A model generated the notes under the pieces. It was given only the letters and a program-made list of their open reading frames with translations. It ran no database searches and was not told where the DNA came from. Of a stretch of 64,000 nt of DNA, positions 18,787 to 26,604 are shown in pieces; within the stretch, counting starts at the first letter, position 1, and each line of letters opens with the position of its first letter. This DNA comes from CADEDH01 sp965216205 (lineage in GTDB: Bacteria > Actinomycetota > Acidimicrobiia > Acidimicrobiales > SZUA-35): NCBI GenBank assembly GCA_965216205.1, contig OZ244139.1, positions 5,518,001 to 5,582,000 on the forward strand, written 5' to 3'. Made by a program: the position numbers and the translations under genes.

Positions 18787-20312
18787 CGGCCAACGAGTCG
18801 GCCGACGAGACCGGCGGGCTCGATGCCCTGCTCGGCTTGACCGGGCGGTCGGGCGCGCCGACGCCAGCCGACGATGATGCGTCGCCGCCGACCGACGCGG
18901 ACGTCGAGGAGGTCGACGGGCGGCCGTCGGCGCTGGATCGTGGTCACGCCGCCGGGTACGAGTGGCCAGGCGGGGACGGTCGAGCGCCTGATGAGCCGCC
19001 GCTGGTCGGCCACGGCGGGAGTGGTGGGACCGGCGCCGGCATGGAGCTCGGAACGGCGGAAACCGTTGGCCCGACGACCGACGCGGACCGCGTGCGTGAG
19101 GCGGGCGGTGCCGGCGCCGACGTGGAGCTGGACGAAGCCCTCGGCCCTGCCGACGATGCGGATGCCGACGCGTCCGCCGTGAAAGCAGCGGCAGAGGGGG
19201 CTGGGTCGGCGAGCGAGACATGGCCAGCTGAAGATGCGGCGTTCGAGGACGGTGGCGGGCCGTTGTCTCCGAGTGCGCCGTCGCCGTCGGACGACGCTGG
19301 CGTGGCAGACGAGACCTGGCCGGGGCGTTACTGGCCCTCGGCTGTGGGGATGTCGGGTGGCGCCGGGGCGAGGGCGGGCAGCGGAGGTGAAGGTGAGTTC
19401 GGAGCCGAGGGCGGCCAGGCGACGGAACCCGTTGGCGATTTCCACAGGACCGTGCCGTGGCCGACCGACGATGCGGTGCCACTCTTCGTGTCTGTGCCGG
19501 TGGGCTCCATCGAGCCGAACGAGTTCCAACCGAGGGCACGGTTCGTGGAGGAGGAGCTCGACGCGCTGGCTGCGTCGGTCCTCGAGGTGGGTGTGCTCCA
19601 GCCGATCCTGCTCAGACGAATCGACTTCGATCGATATGAGCTCATAGCGGGCGAACGGCGGTGGCGTGCCGCGATCCGGGCCGGGCTGACCGCGGTGCCG
19701 GCGATCGTGCGGCCGGCAGATGACCTGTCATCGCTCGAGCAGGCCGTGGTGGAGAACCTGCATCGAGCCGACCTGAACCCGCTCGAGGAAGCCGCCGCCT
19801 ATCGCCAACTCGTCGACGACTTCGGTCTCACCCAGGAGGCAGTGGCGAAGCGGGTGGGAAAGAGCCGGTCGGCGGTGGCCAATCTGCTTCGCTTGTTTCA
19901 GCTACCTGTCGTCGTTCAGCGGTTGATCGCGTCGCAGGCGCTGGGTGAAGGCCACGCCAGGGCGTTGTTGGCCTACCCGGACGCAGAGTTCCAGATCGCC
20001 CTCGCCGACCGAGCGGTGCGCGAGGGGCTGACGGTGCGAAAGGTCGAGGAGTTCGTCCGGAGAGCGAGTCAGCGCGATGCCGATGGCGGGATGGATGATG
20101 TTCCGGCATCGTCCGGCTCGATGAAGTCGTCGTCGGTTCTGGCCGTGGAGGAGCTCCTGGCGGAGTACCTCGACACTCGGGTGGAGGTGTCGACGAGCGG
20201 TGAGCGGGGACGGATCGTCGTGGAGTTCGCCGACGCAGACGACCTGGACCGACTGACCGAACTGGTGCTCGGCGTGGACGGCGACGACGCGATTCGAGCC
20301 GTCGAGAGCTGA
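18783..20312 (+). CDS. parB: Chromosome partition protein ParB (Spo0J)
   Basis: The conserved ParB N-terminal tag GLDALLGLTG lies just upstream of TTG 18837, the first canonical start. No ATG, GTG or TTG exists between an in-frame stop at 18753 and 18837, so CTG 18783, overlapping the parA stop as CTGA, is the likeliest start (509 aa). About 200 acidic, Gly/Ala-rich residues separate the tag from the CTPase domain. That domain has IEPNEFQPRARF, VLQPILLR and the catalytic YELIAGERRWRAA. The HTH part includes LTQEAVAKRVGKSRSAVAN. ParB binds parS, hydrolyses CTP and spreads as a clamp. Confidence 0.95.
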   Translation: MTANESADETGGLDALLGLTGRSGAPTPADDDASPPTDADVEEVDGRPSALDRGHAAGYEWPGGDGRAPDEPPLVGHGGSGGTGAGMELGTAETVGPTTDADRVREAGGAGADVELDEALGPADDADADASAVKAAAEGAGSASETWPAEDAAFEDGGGPLSPSAPSPSDDAGVADETWPGRYWPSAVGMSGGAGARAGSGGEGEFGAEGGQATEPVGDFHRTVPWPTDDAVPLFVSVPVGSIEPNEFQPRARFVEEELDALAASVLEVGVLQPILLRRIDFDRYELIAGERRWRAAIRAGLTAVPAIVRPADDLSSLEQAVVENLHRADLNPLEEAAAYRQLVDDFGLTQEAVAKRVGKSRSAVANLLRLFQLPVVVQRLIASQALGEGHARALLAYPDAEFQIALADRAVREGLTVRKVEEFVRRASQRDADGGMDDVPASSGSMKSSSVLAVEELLAEYLDTRVEVSTSGERGRIVVEFADADDLDRLTELVLGVDGDDAIRAVES

Positions 20313-20315
20313 ACC

Positions 20316-20338
20316 CACAGGTTGTGGATAGACCTGTG
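20316..20338. promoter_or_regulatory. Inverted repeat enclosing a DnaA-box-like 9-mer after parB
   Basis: CACAGGT (20316-20322) and ACCTGTG (20332-20338) form a 7-bp inverted repeat whose 9-nt centre TGTGGATAG is the reverse of CTATCCACA, 8/9 to the DnaA box. The 10-mer TTGTGGATAG recurs before dnaB at 46591. It may act as a terminator of parB, a DnaA site, or both. Confidence 0.5.
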
Positions 20339-20392
20339 CCTAACCGTGACGGTTGCGCGTAGCCCTGCCGCAGGTCAGGCGGTCGGTGTCGT

Positions 20393-20408
20393 TGTTTCAC
20401 GTGAAACG
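20393..20408. promoter_or_regulatory. parS centromere site
   Basis: TGTTTCACGTGAAACG matches the universal chromosomal parS TGTTTCACGTGAAACA at 15 of 16 positions. It lies 80 bp downstream of the parB stop. By eye I found no second match in the window. Confidence 0.95.
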
Positions 20409-21260
20409 TCGGTCGTCGCCGGGTGTCGCGTCTACTATTTGCCCCCGTTGTATACCCGGACGATACCCACAACGTCCCCGATGATTGCCCGGAAGATACC
20501 GCGCTGGACCCAGTTTGTCGTCGCTACGTGCCCATGATGTACCGTCGACGTCCCTGAATATCCCGTGTAGGCACCCAAGGCCGCCCCACATCGCCCCGAC
20601 GGCATACCCGTCCTCGTATGGCTGTTCCCTCTGTCGGGCAGGAGGATGGTGGCCCGGGCGATGGCCGGCGGCGCGGGTGGCCGCTGGCGTCACCGGCCGG
20701 TCGCAAGCGATGTCGCAACCAGTGGCGTGGCGCCCTCAGGGCCGTTCTGAGAGGCTGTTCCGCTCGGTGCGGTGTTGCTCCCCAGGCGACCCGGGTGGAC
20801 GCTGCGAGCGGGCTGTGAGCGTTCGCTGCGAGGCGCCCGGGGTGCGAGGGGGAAGCGGCAGCCGTTGTTCGGAACCGACCGGCGGTGCCGGCGGCAGGTG
20901 CGAGGCCGACCTGCGTCGATCGTCCCGTGATGTACCTACTACCAACCACCGATCGCCCACCGAGCATCCGTTGGATCACACGACTCTATACCCAGTCATG
21001 GGTACGAAACTGGTGTGTTCAGCGCCCTATCGGGCATAGTTCGGCGAGTAACATGGCTGAAACTGCGCATGATCAGGGGTGTATCGCGCCGTTTCCTGGT
21101 CAGATTCGGTGAGGATCGCGGTCAGAACCACGGATGTTCGCGGGTGGAACCCCACTCCGTCCCCCTGATCCAACCGATCGAGCCCGGTATGCACCGCTCC
21201 ACACCCATGGGTGGGTATGATCTGGGCCTCGCGGGACCAGACGGGCTCAGGAGGCAAACG
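20409..21260. repeat. Gene-free 850-bp region with dispersed ATACC-type repeats
   Basis: No coding frame here is convincing. The region is rich in a short motif that is rare in such GC-rich DNA. TATACCC occurs at 20451 and 20987, GATACCC at 20462, GATACC at 20495, CATACCC at 20603, GATGTACC at 20536 and 20928, and reverse copies GGGTAC at 21000, GGTAT at 21185 and GGGTAT at 21213. The first copies are all on the plus strand, while those nearer the next gene are on the minus strand. AGGAGG just before 21261 is the ribosome site of the second ParA gene. The layout resembles an iteron or centromere field for the downstream ParA/RHH pair, which is an inference. Confidence 0.5.
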
Positions 21261-22133
21261 ATGGGATCGATCCCGAACTCGATCGTGGTCGGCATCGGCA
21301 AGGGCGGCAGCTGCAAGACCACACTCGCCACACAGCTCGCCGGGATCTGGTCGAGCGAGGGCAAGCGCATCCTCGTCGCCGACCTCGACGTGCAGGCGTC
21401 GGCCACGAAGGTGGTCGGGCTCGATCCCCGGGAGGTCGGCGATGGTCGCCACCTGATGGACGCCGTCATGTACGGCGATGACCTCGTGGCGGTGAAGGCA
21501 CGCGACAACCTCGACGTCATCCCGGCCGGCAGGCACACCAAGACGCTCGCCCACCACCTCGCGGCGAACAACAACGGACCGGAGGTCTTCTCCCACCCCT
21601 TCGAGAAGTTGATGGCCTCGGGTCGCTACGACCGTGTCGTGTTCGACCTGCCGCCGTCGGGCTCGTCCCGTCTCGCAGATCTCGCCATGCAGACGGGCAA
21701 GTACCTCCTGGTTCCCACGAGCTCCGGCGTCGACAACATCGACGGGCTCCGGGTACTGGCCGAGGAGTTGGAGGTCCTCGAATCGGACATCCTCCTGCTG
21801 GGAGTCGTCCTGATGAAGATCAGCGCCGGTGCCCCCCGCAAACGAGCCGAGACACGTACCGAGGTGGCGGAGGTACTGGCCGGCATCGCCGATCCGTTCC
21901 AGACGATCATCCGCGAAGCGGGTGCCGCCTATGACGACAGTCGCAAGGCCGGCCTCTTCCTTCACGAGTACGCCGAGTGGGCCTCCACCGTCTCGATCAC
22001 GAATCAGATCCACTCCAAGATCAAGATCCCAGCCAACCTCGCCGACCTCGCCCGCGAGTTCTATGAGTTGGCCGACGAGGTCGATGATCGGATCGCCCTC
22101 GCTGAGCGGCTGCTCGAAGGAGTCAATCAGTGA
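21261..22133 (+). CDS. Second ParA-family ATPase
   Basis: The start is ATG 21261 behind CAGGAGGCAAACG; the upstream frame from 21015 is not ParA-like. The protein has 290 residues. The Walker A variant is GIGKGGSCKTTLATQ, with both ParA lysines, followed by LVADLDVQASATKVVG and a Walker B region RVVFDLPPSGSS. It ends in a helical tail (LADEVDDRIALAERLLEG). It is clearly diverged from the chromosomal parA 3 kb upstream and pairs, by a GTGA overlap, with a proline-rich DNA-binding-like protein. That is the arrangement of plasmid-type or orphan partition modules. Its cargo could be the chromosome, an integrated element or a protein complex. Confidence 0.9.
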   Translation: MGSIPNSIVVGIGKGGSCKTTLATQLAGIWSSEGKRILVADLDVQASATKVVGLDPREVGDGRHLMDAVMYGDDLVAVKARDNLDVIPAGRHTKTLAHHLAANNNGPEVFSHPFEKLMASGRYDRVVFDLPPSGSSRLADLAMQTGKYLLVPTSSGVDNIDGLRVLAEELEVLESDILLLGVVLMKISAGAPRKRAETRTEVAEVLAGIADPFQTIIREAGAAYDDSRKAGLFLHEYAEWASTVSITNQIHSKIKIPANLADLAREFYELADEVDDRIALAERLLEGVNQ

Positions 22134-22876
22134 CCGACAGGACGCTCAGCAAAGCCCGCGGACTCAACACGATCGCCGACCCGAAGAGCTTCAAGGGGGC
22201 GTCCGGCCGACGTCGACCAGCTGACGCCGATCAGCCGCCAGCCGACCGACAGCAGCCCGCTCCACCCCCGGCGGTACCCGCCGAGCCGCCGGTCGATCGA
22301 GCCGACCTCTCACCACAACCGGTATCGGCCCCCCAATCTCCTCCCAGCGTTCCGCCCCACCCCGACCCGCATCCTGTCGCTCCCCATCCGGCCCCGGTGA
22401 TCGCACACCCGGCTCCCGTCGCCCAACCCCCCATCGCGCCGGTCGCGCCCGTCGAGGTCCACCATGCCGCCCCGGTTACGACCGCCCCCCACCTCACGCC
22501 GAGCCCGCCACCGCTCCCGTCCGAGTCGGCTGCCGTCCCCCATCGAGCGGTCAACCCCGGGATCAATCGAAAGCGGCGGGAGCTGTCGGTGCCCCACATG
22601 TTGGCCGACGCACTCGAGCGAACGGGGATCAACGCCGCCGACGTGGTGATGGCGGCGTTCCGGCGCCACGGCAACGCGATCTACGCAGGCGAGGGTGGGC
22701 GGATGACGGCCAAGGGCCGCACGAGGCTCCGACTCTCGATCTCCGATGCCGAGTTCGACCAGCTCACCCGCCTCGGGCAGGCTCGCGGCTGGAATCGTTC
22801 CGAGACGGTGTCGGTCCTCCTCGCCATGGAACTACTCGGGCCGGCCTCGACCCACGCCGCAGCCGCTCGCCCCTGA
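22130..22876 (+). CDS. Proline-rich protein with C-terminal ribbon-helix-helix-like domain
   Basis: The 248-residue product overlaps the ParA-like stop (GTGA). Residues 1-24 are basic and could be the ATPase-stimulating end. Residues about 25-145 are an extended Pro/Ala/His/Val linker. The C-terminal ~85 residues contain RLRLSISDAEFDQLTRLG then NRSETVSVLLAMELL, a strand-helix-helix pattern typical of RHH proteins. A related segment, RELSVPHMLADALERTG then AADVVMAAFRRHG, just before it may be a second such unit. RHH proteins are the usual centromere-binding partners of small partition ATPases. I do not recognise a named family. Confidence 0.7.
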   Translation: MTDRTLSKARGLNTIADPKSFKGASGRRRPADADQPPADRQQPAPPPAVPAEPPVDRADLSPQPVSAPQSPPSVPPHPDPHPVAPHPAPVIAHPAPVAQPPIAPVAPVEVHHAAPVTTAPHLTPSPPPLPSESAAVPHRAVNPGINRKRRELSVPHMLADALERTGINAADVVMAAFRRHGNAIYAGEGGRMTAKGRTRLRLSISDAEFDQLTRLGQARGWNRSETVSVLLAMELLGPASTHAAAARP

Positions 22877-22897
22877 CGGCGAGGCCGATCGACGCGA

Positions 22898-22933
22898 ACG
22901 AGGCAGGTAACCCCGTGGGGCCGCCTGCCTCGT
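22898..22933 (+). terminator. Hairpin between convergent genes
   Basis: ACGAGGCAGG and CCTGCCTCGT form a perfect 10-bp stem around a loop that itself contains CCCC/GGGG. It is placed between the plus-strand RHH gene and minus-strand trxA, so it could work in both directions. There is no U-tract. Confidence 0.6.
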
Positions 22934-23002
22934 CTCGTCGTGCATCGTCGAATGGGTGGATCCGAGTGTGGATCCGACGGATCGGACCTCGTCAGTGGGG
23001 GA

Positions 23003-23323
23003 TCAGAGACCGAGCTCGTCGATGAGCTGGGCCTTGGGCTTGGCGCCCACGATCCGCTTGTCGACCTCGCCGTCCTTGAAGACGAGCATCGTCGGGATGC
23101 TCATCACGCCGTAGCGCTGGGCGATGGCCGGGACCTCGTCGACGTTGAGCTTGGTGACCTTCACCTTGCCCGCCTGTTCGACCGCGATCTCATCGAGGAT
23201 CGGGGCCACCATCTTGCACGGGCCGCACCATTCGGCCCAGAAATCGACGACGACCGGCTCCGCCGAGCCGTTGACGACCTCGTCGAAGGTGGTCTCGTTG
23301 AGCTCGGTTACGTTCTCGGACAT
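23003..23323 (-). CDS. trxA: Thioredoxin
   Basis: A 106-residue dithiol carrier that reduces protein disulfides. The active site WCGPC is at residues 32-36 within VVDFWAEWCGPCKMVAP, and the cis-proline loop is YGVMSIPTMLVF. It starts at ATG 23323 with GGAAGG upstream. It lies 111 bp after trxB, its reductase. The trxB-trxA pair near parAB and the sigM genes matches mycobacteria (trxB2-trxC). Confidence 0.97.
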   Translation of the reverse strand: MSENVTELNETTFDEVVNGSAEPVVVDFWAEWCGPCKMVAPILDEIAVEQAGKVKVTKLNVDEVPAIAQRYGVMSIPTMLVFKDGEVDKRIVGAKPKAQLIDELGL

Positions 23324-23434
23324 TGGCAGTGCCTTCCTGCAGTGTTGCGTCGGGATGGAAACCTGACCCGTCGGGTCGGTATTCCGCGAGTGTCGGACTG
23401 AGTCCCGGGTCGCGGGGCGCCTGTCGACCCGACG

Positions 23435-24415
23435 TTAGCCGTGGTCGTGCTGGGCTTCGAGCCAGCGCTCGGCATCGATCGCCGCTGTGCAACCCGATCC
23501 CGCCGACGTGACGGCCTGACGGTAGACGTCGTCCTGGACGTCTCCACAGCCGAACACGCCCTCCACGCTGGTGTAGGAGCTCGGCGCCCTCGTGACCAGA
23601 TAGCCGTTCTCCTTCATGTCGAGTTGGCCGACGAAGAGGTCGGTGTTCGGCCGGTGGCCGATCGCCACGAACAAACCGCTCACGTCGAGCTTCGACTGCT
23701 CGCCGGTCTTCACGTTGGCGATCGTCAACCCCTCCAGCGTGTCGGTGCCGTGGATCTCCTCGACCACCGTGTCCCAGAGGAACCGGATCTTCTCGTTCGC
23801 CATGGCGCGGTCCTGCATGATCTTGGAGGCTCGCAACTCGTCGCGGCGGTGAATGATCGTCACACTCTTGGCGAACTTCGTGAGGAACGTGGCCTCCTCG
23901 ATCGCAGAGTCACCCCCGCCGACGACGGCGATGTCCTGGTCCCGAAAGAAGAAGCCGTCGCACGTGGCGCACGTCGAGACGCCGTGGCCGATGAGCTCGG
24001 TCTCGTTGGGGAGCTCGAGCATCAGCGACTTCGCTCCGGTCGCCACGATCAACGCCTGGGCCAGGTAGGTGGGTTCGGGCGCGTCCGGGTCGCCGACCCA
24101 CACCTTGAACGGCCGCTCCGACAGGTCGACCCGTGAGGCCTTGACGGTCTCCATCGCCGCCCCGAACCGGACGGCCTGCTCCCGGAAGCTCATCATCAGC
24201 TCCGGGCCCATGATCCCCTCGGCGAAGCCGGGATAGTTCTCCACATCGGTGGTGAGCATGAGCTGTCCGCCCGGCTGGTCGCTGGTGCTCGACGGCTCAC
24301 CCTCGAGGACCAGCGGCGCGAGCGACGCTCGGGCGGCGTAGATGGCAGCCGTCAGCCCGGCTGGGCCGCTGCCGATGATGATCAACTCGTGCTCGGTCGG
24401 TTGCCCGTCTGACAT
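23435..24415 (-). CDS. trxB: Thioredoxin reductase (NADPH)
   Basis: FAD enzyme that reduces thioredoxin with NADPH, 326 residues. It shows the FAD motif IIGSGPAGLTAAIYAARA at 13-30, the redox pair CATC at 149-152 in CATCDGFFFR, the NADPH motif VVGGGDSAIEEA at about 165-176, and the C-terminal FAD motif GVFGCGDVQDDVYRQA. This is a low-molecular-weight type enzyme. It lies upstream of trxA in the same direction. Confidence 0.97.
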   Translation of the reverse strand: MSDGQPTEHELIIIGSGPAGLTAAIYAARASLAPLVLEGEPSSTSDQPGGQLMLTTDVENYPGFAEGIMGPELMMSFREQAVRFGAAMETVKASRVDLSERPFKVWVGDPDAPEPTYLAQALIVATGAKSLMLELPNETELIGHGVSTCATCDGFFFRDQDIAVVGGGDSAIEEATFLTKFAKSVTIIHRRDELRASKIMQDRAMANEKIRFLWDTVVEEIHGTDTLEGLTIANVKTGEQSKLDVSGLFVAIGHRPNTDLFVGQLDMKENGYLVTRAPSSYTSVEGVFGCGDVQDDVYRQAVTSAGSGCTAAIDAERWLEAQHDHG

Positions 24416-24505
24416 CGGGTCACCCTTTCTCGAATGGGCCCTCGGTGGGGCTCGGGGGCGAGCTCGCCGCTCGTGTCGGCTGCGCAGATCGAAACACCCG
24501 AACGG

Positions 24506-24883
24506 TCAGCGGGCTTCCTTCTTCCGCCACATGATCAAACCACCCAGGAGGAACACCGCGCCAAGGACGAGGTAGGCGAGCCATGACTCGCCCTCGTCGA
24601 CGAATGGCAGGTAGGCGGTTGCCGACACGAGCACCCTGACCAGGAGCAGTAGGAGCAGGATCGCAGCGACGATCGCGATCAGCCCGATCGCGGCGAAGTA
24701 CACGACGGTGCGCGAGGCTGCGAGGGCGGGCCCGGTGGTCTTGCCCCGCACGGTCGCCACGTACTCGACCACCGTGGCCGACGCCCGAGCGGGCCAGTCG
24801 TCGACAACATCGGAGGTCAGCGACCTCGCTCGATCGTCGTCGGACCGGCTCGCGGGCATCTCAGCATTCACCACGGGTGGCAT
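24506..24883 (-). CDS. Small membrane protein, holin-X/DUF1469-like
   Basis: A 125-residue protein. About 50 polar residues are followed by an amphipathic stretch, a first membrane helix (VVYFAAIGLIAIVAAILLLLLLV), a short loop, a second helix (WLAYLVLGAVFLLGGLIMW) and the basic end RKKEAR. Two-helix proteins of this form are annotated as actinobacterial holin-X or phage-holin-superfamily III, without known holin activity. It sits in the sigM-trxB run of minus-strand genes. Functional assignment is weak. Confidence 0.65.
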   Translation of the reverse strand: MPPVVNAEMPASRSDDDRARSLTSDVVDDWPARASATVVEYVATVRGKTTGPALAASRTVVYFAAIGLIAIVAAILLLLLLVRVLVSATAYLPFVDEGESWLAYLVLGAVFLLGGLIMWRKKEAR

Positions 24884-24949
24884 CCTACCGTCGCCGCCGG
24901 CCCTGAGCTTCGGAGCTGGGCGAACAGCCCGTCCGAGTCCTGAGCGGCC

Positions 24950-25969
24950 TCAACCGAGCGGCTGACAGTCGCCGTCGACCAGCACGGCAGTCGGCTGGCT
25001 GTCGGGCCCCGTGAACAGCGCCTCACCGTCGACGCCAGCGACCCGAACCGGCACGAAGAACCGAACCTCGTCACCGCCGACATCGGCATCCGCCGCGCAC
25101 GTCGCGAGGGCGGGATCGAACCGGGGGCCGTCGGCCAACGCGAGGAGCCGCTCCTGATCCGGGACGGCGTCGAACGCCTGGGTCGCCGCCTCGAGTTGTT
25201 CCTCGGGAAAGAACCCCCCGGAGCCCGCCGGCGCCGCAGTGTCGGCATCGTCGCCATCGAAGCTCTGGCCGTCCCCCTCATCAGCGGCCTCGTCGTCAGC
25301 GGCGGCGCCGTCGTCGGCAGTCGAGTCGTCCTCGCCCTCCTCCACGGACTCGGCGGCCTCGCTCGCGCCATCGTCCGACGTCTCGGCGTCTCCCGCTGCC
25401 AACTGCGAGGCCTCGGTCTCGACGTCCTCGCCGCCGGCTGCGTCCCGCTCGGTCCCGGCAGCAGTGGTGAGGGCGACCTCGTCGTCCGCGTCGAACGCCT
25501 CCGTCGCCGCTTCGTCGTCGGACGACCCACCGAGCTGGGCGAGGAGTCCCACCCCGCCGACCACGAGCAGGAGCACCGCAGCGACGCTCAACCAGCGGGG
25601 CAAACCCCCAGGTCTGGTCGTGCGTCGATCTCGCTCGGCCCGGCGTCGAGCCAGGTCCACCGCGCTCGACTCGCCGTCGGCGGCCGGTGGTGTTGCCTCG
25701 GAGGCACCGACGGCGTCGCTTGTGTCGGCGGCCCCCGTCGACCCGGCGGCCGAGCCGAGGGCGTCGAACGCGTCGAGGGCGGCGCCGATCTGGCGACCAC
25801 GCAGGAACTCGTCGGCCGGCGCGACGTCGACGTCGAGCGCCTCGGCGACCAATCGGAACTCCTCGACCACCTCGAGCAGCTCCCGGTCGGACTCGACCCG
25901 CCCCGCGTCGGCCTCGCTCGTCTCGCCGTCCAGGTGGGCGGATGCCAACTCGTCGAAGTCAGAGGTCAT
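24950..25969 (-). CDS. Probable anti-sigma factor (partner of the SigM-like protein)
   Basis: The start is ATG 25969, five bases after the sigma-factor stop; the longer frame to 26116 overlaps the sigma gene. The protein has 339 residues. The N-terminal ~100 residues are helical (DELASAHLDGETSEADAGR) and resemble an anti-sigma domain, but the zinc-binding His/Cys set is missing. One membrane helix is LSVAAVLLLVVGGVGLLAQL. An Asp/Glu/Ser-rich extracytoplasmic linker of about 100 residues leads to a small C-terminal domain with two cysteines. Position and topology match Rv3912 next to mycobacterial sigM. It probably holds the sigma factor at the membrane. Confidence 0.75.
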   Translation of the reverse strand: MTSDFDELASAHLDGETSEADAGRVESDRELLEVVEEFRLVAEALDVDVAPADEFLRGRQIGAALDAFDALGSAAGSTGAADTSDAVGASEATPPAADGESSAVDLARRRAERDRRTTRPGGLPRWLSVAAVLLLVVGGVGLLAQLGGSSDDEAATEAFDADDEVALTTAAGTERDAAGGEDVETEASQLAAGDAETSDDGASEAAESVEEGEDDSTADDGAAADDEAADEGDGQSFDGDDADTAAPAGSGGFFPEEQLEAATQAFDAVPDQERLLALADGPRFDPALATCAADADVGGDEVRFFVPVRVAGVDGEALFTGPDSQPTAVLVDGDCQPLG

Positions 25970-25973
25970 CGCA

Positions 25974-26561
25974 CTAGCTCTGACGTCCGTTCGGGGGTGC
26001 CGGGTTCCCGACCAGCGAAGAAAGTTGCCGCCTGCCGCGGGCGATCCTGGAACGAACCGTTCCGGGTGGCAGGGAGAGGGTTTCGGCGATCTCGGCGTAG
26101 TCGAGCCCGGCGACATCCCGCAGCACCACCGGAACCCGGAACTCCTCGGGCAGCATCGGCAGCGCCGCTTCGATCGTCAAACGGTCCGCCACCTGCTGAT
26201 CCACGCCGGCCGTCGCGGTCATCGCCTCCGGCAGCGTGTCCGACATGGCCACCGGCCGGCGGTTCTTCCGCCGCATCTCGTCGAGGCAGGCGTTGCTCGC
26301 CACCCGGTAGCTCCAGGTCTTGAACGTGGAACGGCCGTCGAACCGGTCGAGGCCCTTGACGATCGCCAGCAACGCCTCCTGGCAGGCATCGGCCGCGTCG
26401 GCATGACTCCCGGCGATGCGGAAGCAGATCGAGTAGAGCCGGTCGTAGTGGCGGCCGAGAAGATCGTTCATCGCCCCCCGGTCGCCCGACCGTGCGAGCT
26501 CGACGAGCTCTGGATCGGAGCGTTCGATTGGCGCAGCATAGAGGCTCGAACACGGCGCCAA
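25974..26561 (-). CDS. sigM: ECF RNA polymerase sigma factor, SigM-like
   Basis: A 195-residue group 4 sigma factor. Region 2 includes NDLLGRHYDRLYSICFRIAG, DACQEALLAIVKGLDRFDG and FKTWSYRVASNACLDEMRR. Region 4 includes LPEEFRVPVVLRDVAGLDY and AEIAETLSLPPGTVRSRIA, the helix-turn-helix. The symbol rests mainly on synteny: sigma, anti-sigma, trxB, trxA in this order and next to a kinase-like Rv3910 relative, as at the mycobacterial sigM locus. It probably responds to envelope stress. Confidence 0.88.
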   Translation of the reverse strand: MAPCSSLYAAPIERSDPELVELARSGDRGAMNDLLGRHYDRLYSICFRIAGSHADAADACQEALLAIVKGLDRFDGRSTFKTWSYRVASNACLDEMRRKNRRPVAMSDTLPEAMTATAGVDQQVADRLTIEAALPMLPEEFRVPVVLRDVAGLDYAEIAETLSLPPGTVRSRIARGRRQLSSLVGNPAPPNGRQS

Positions 26562-26604
26562 CTCGCGCCGTTCCCGAGCGCGAGAGTCGGGTCGACCGGC
26601 TAGG

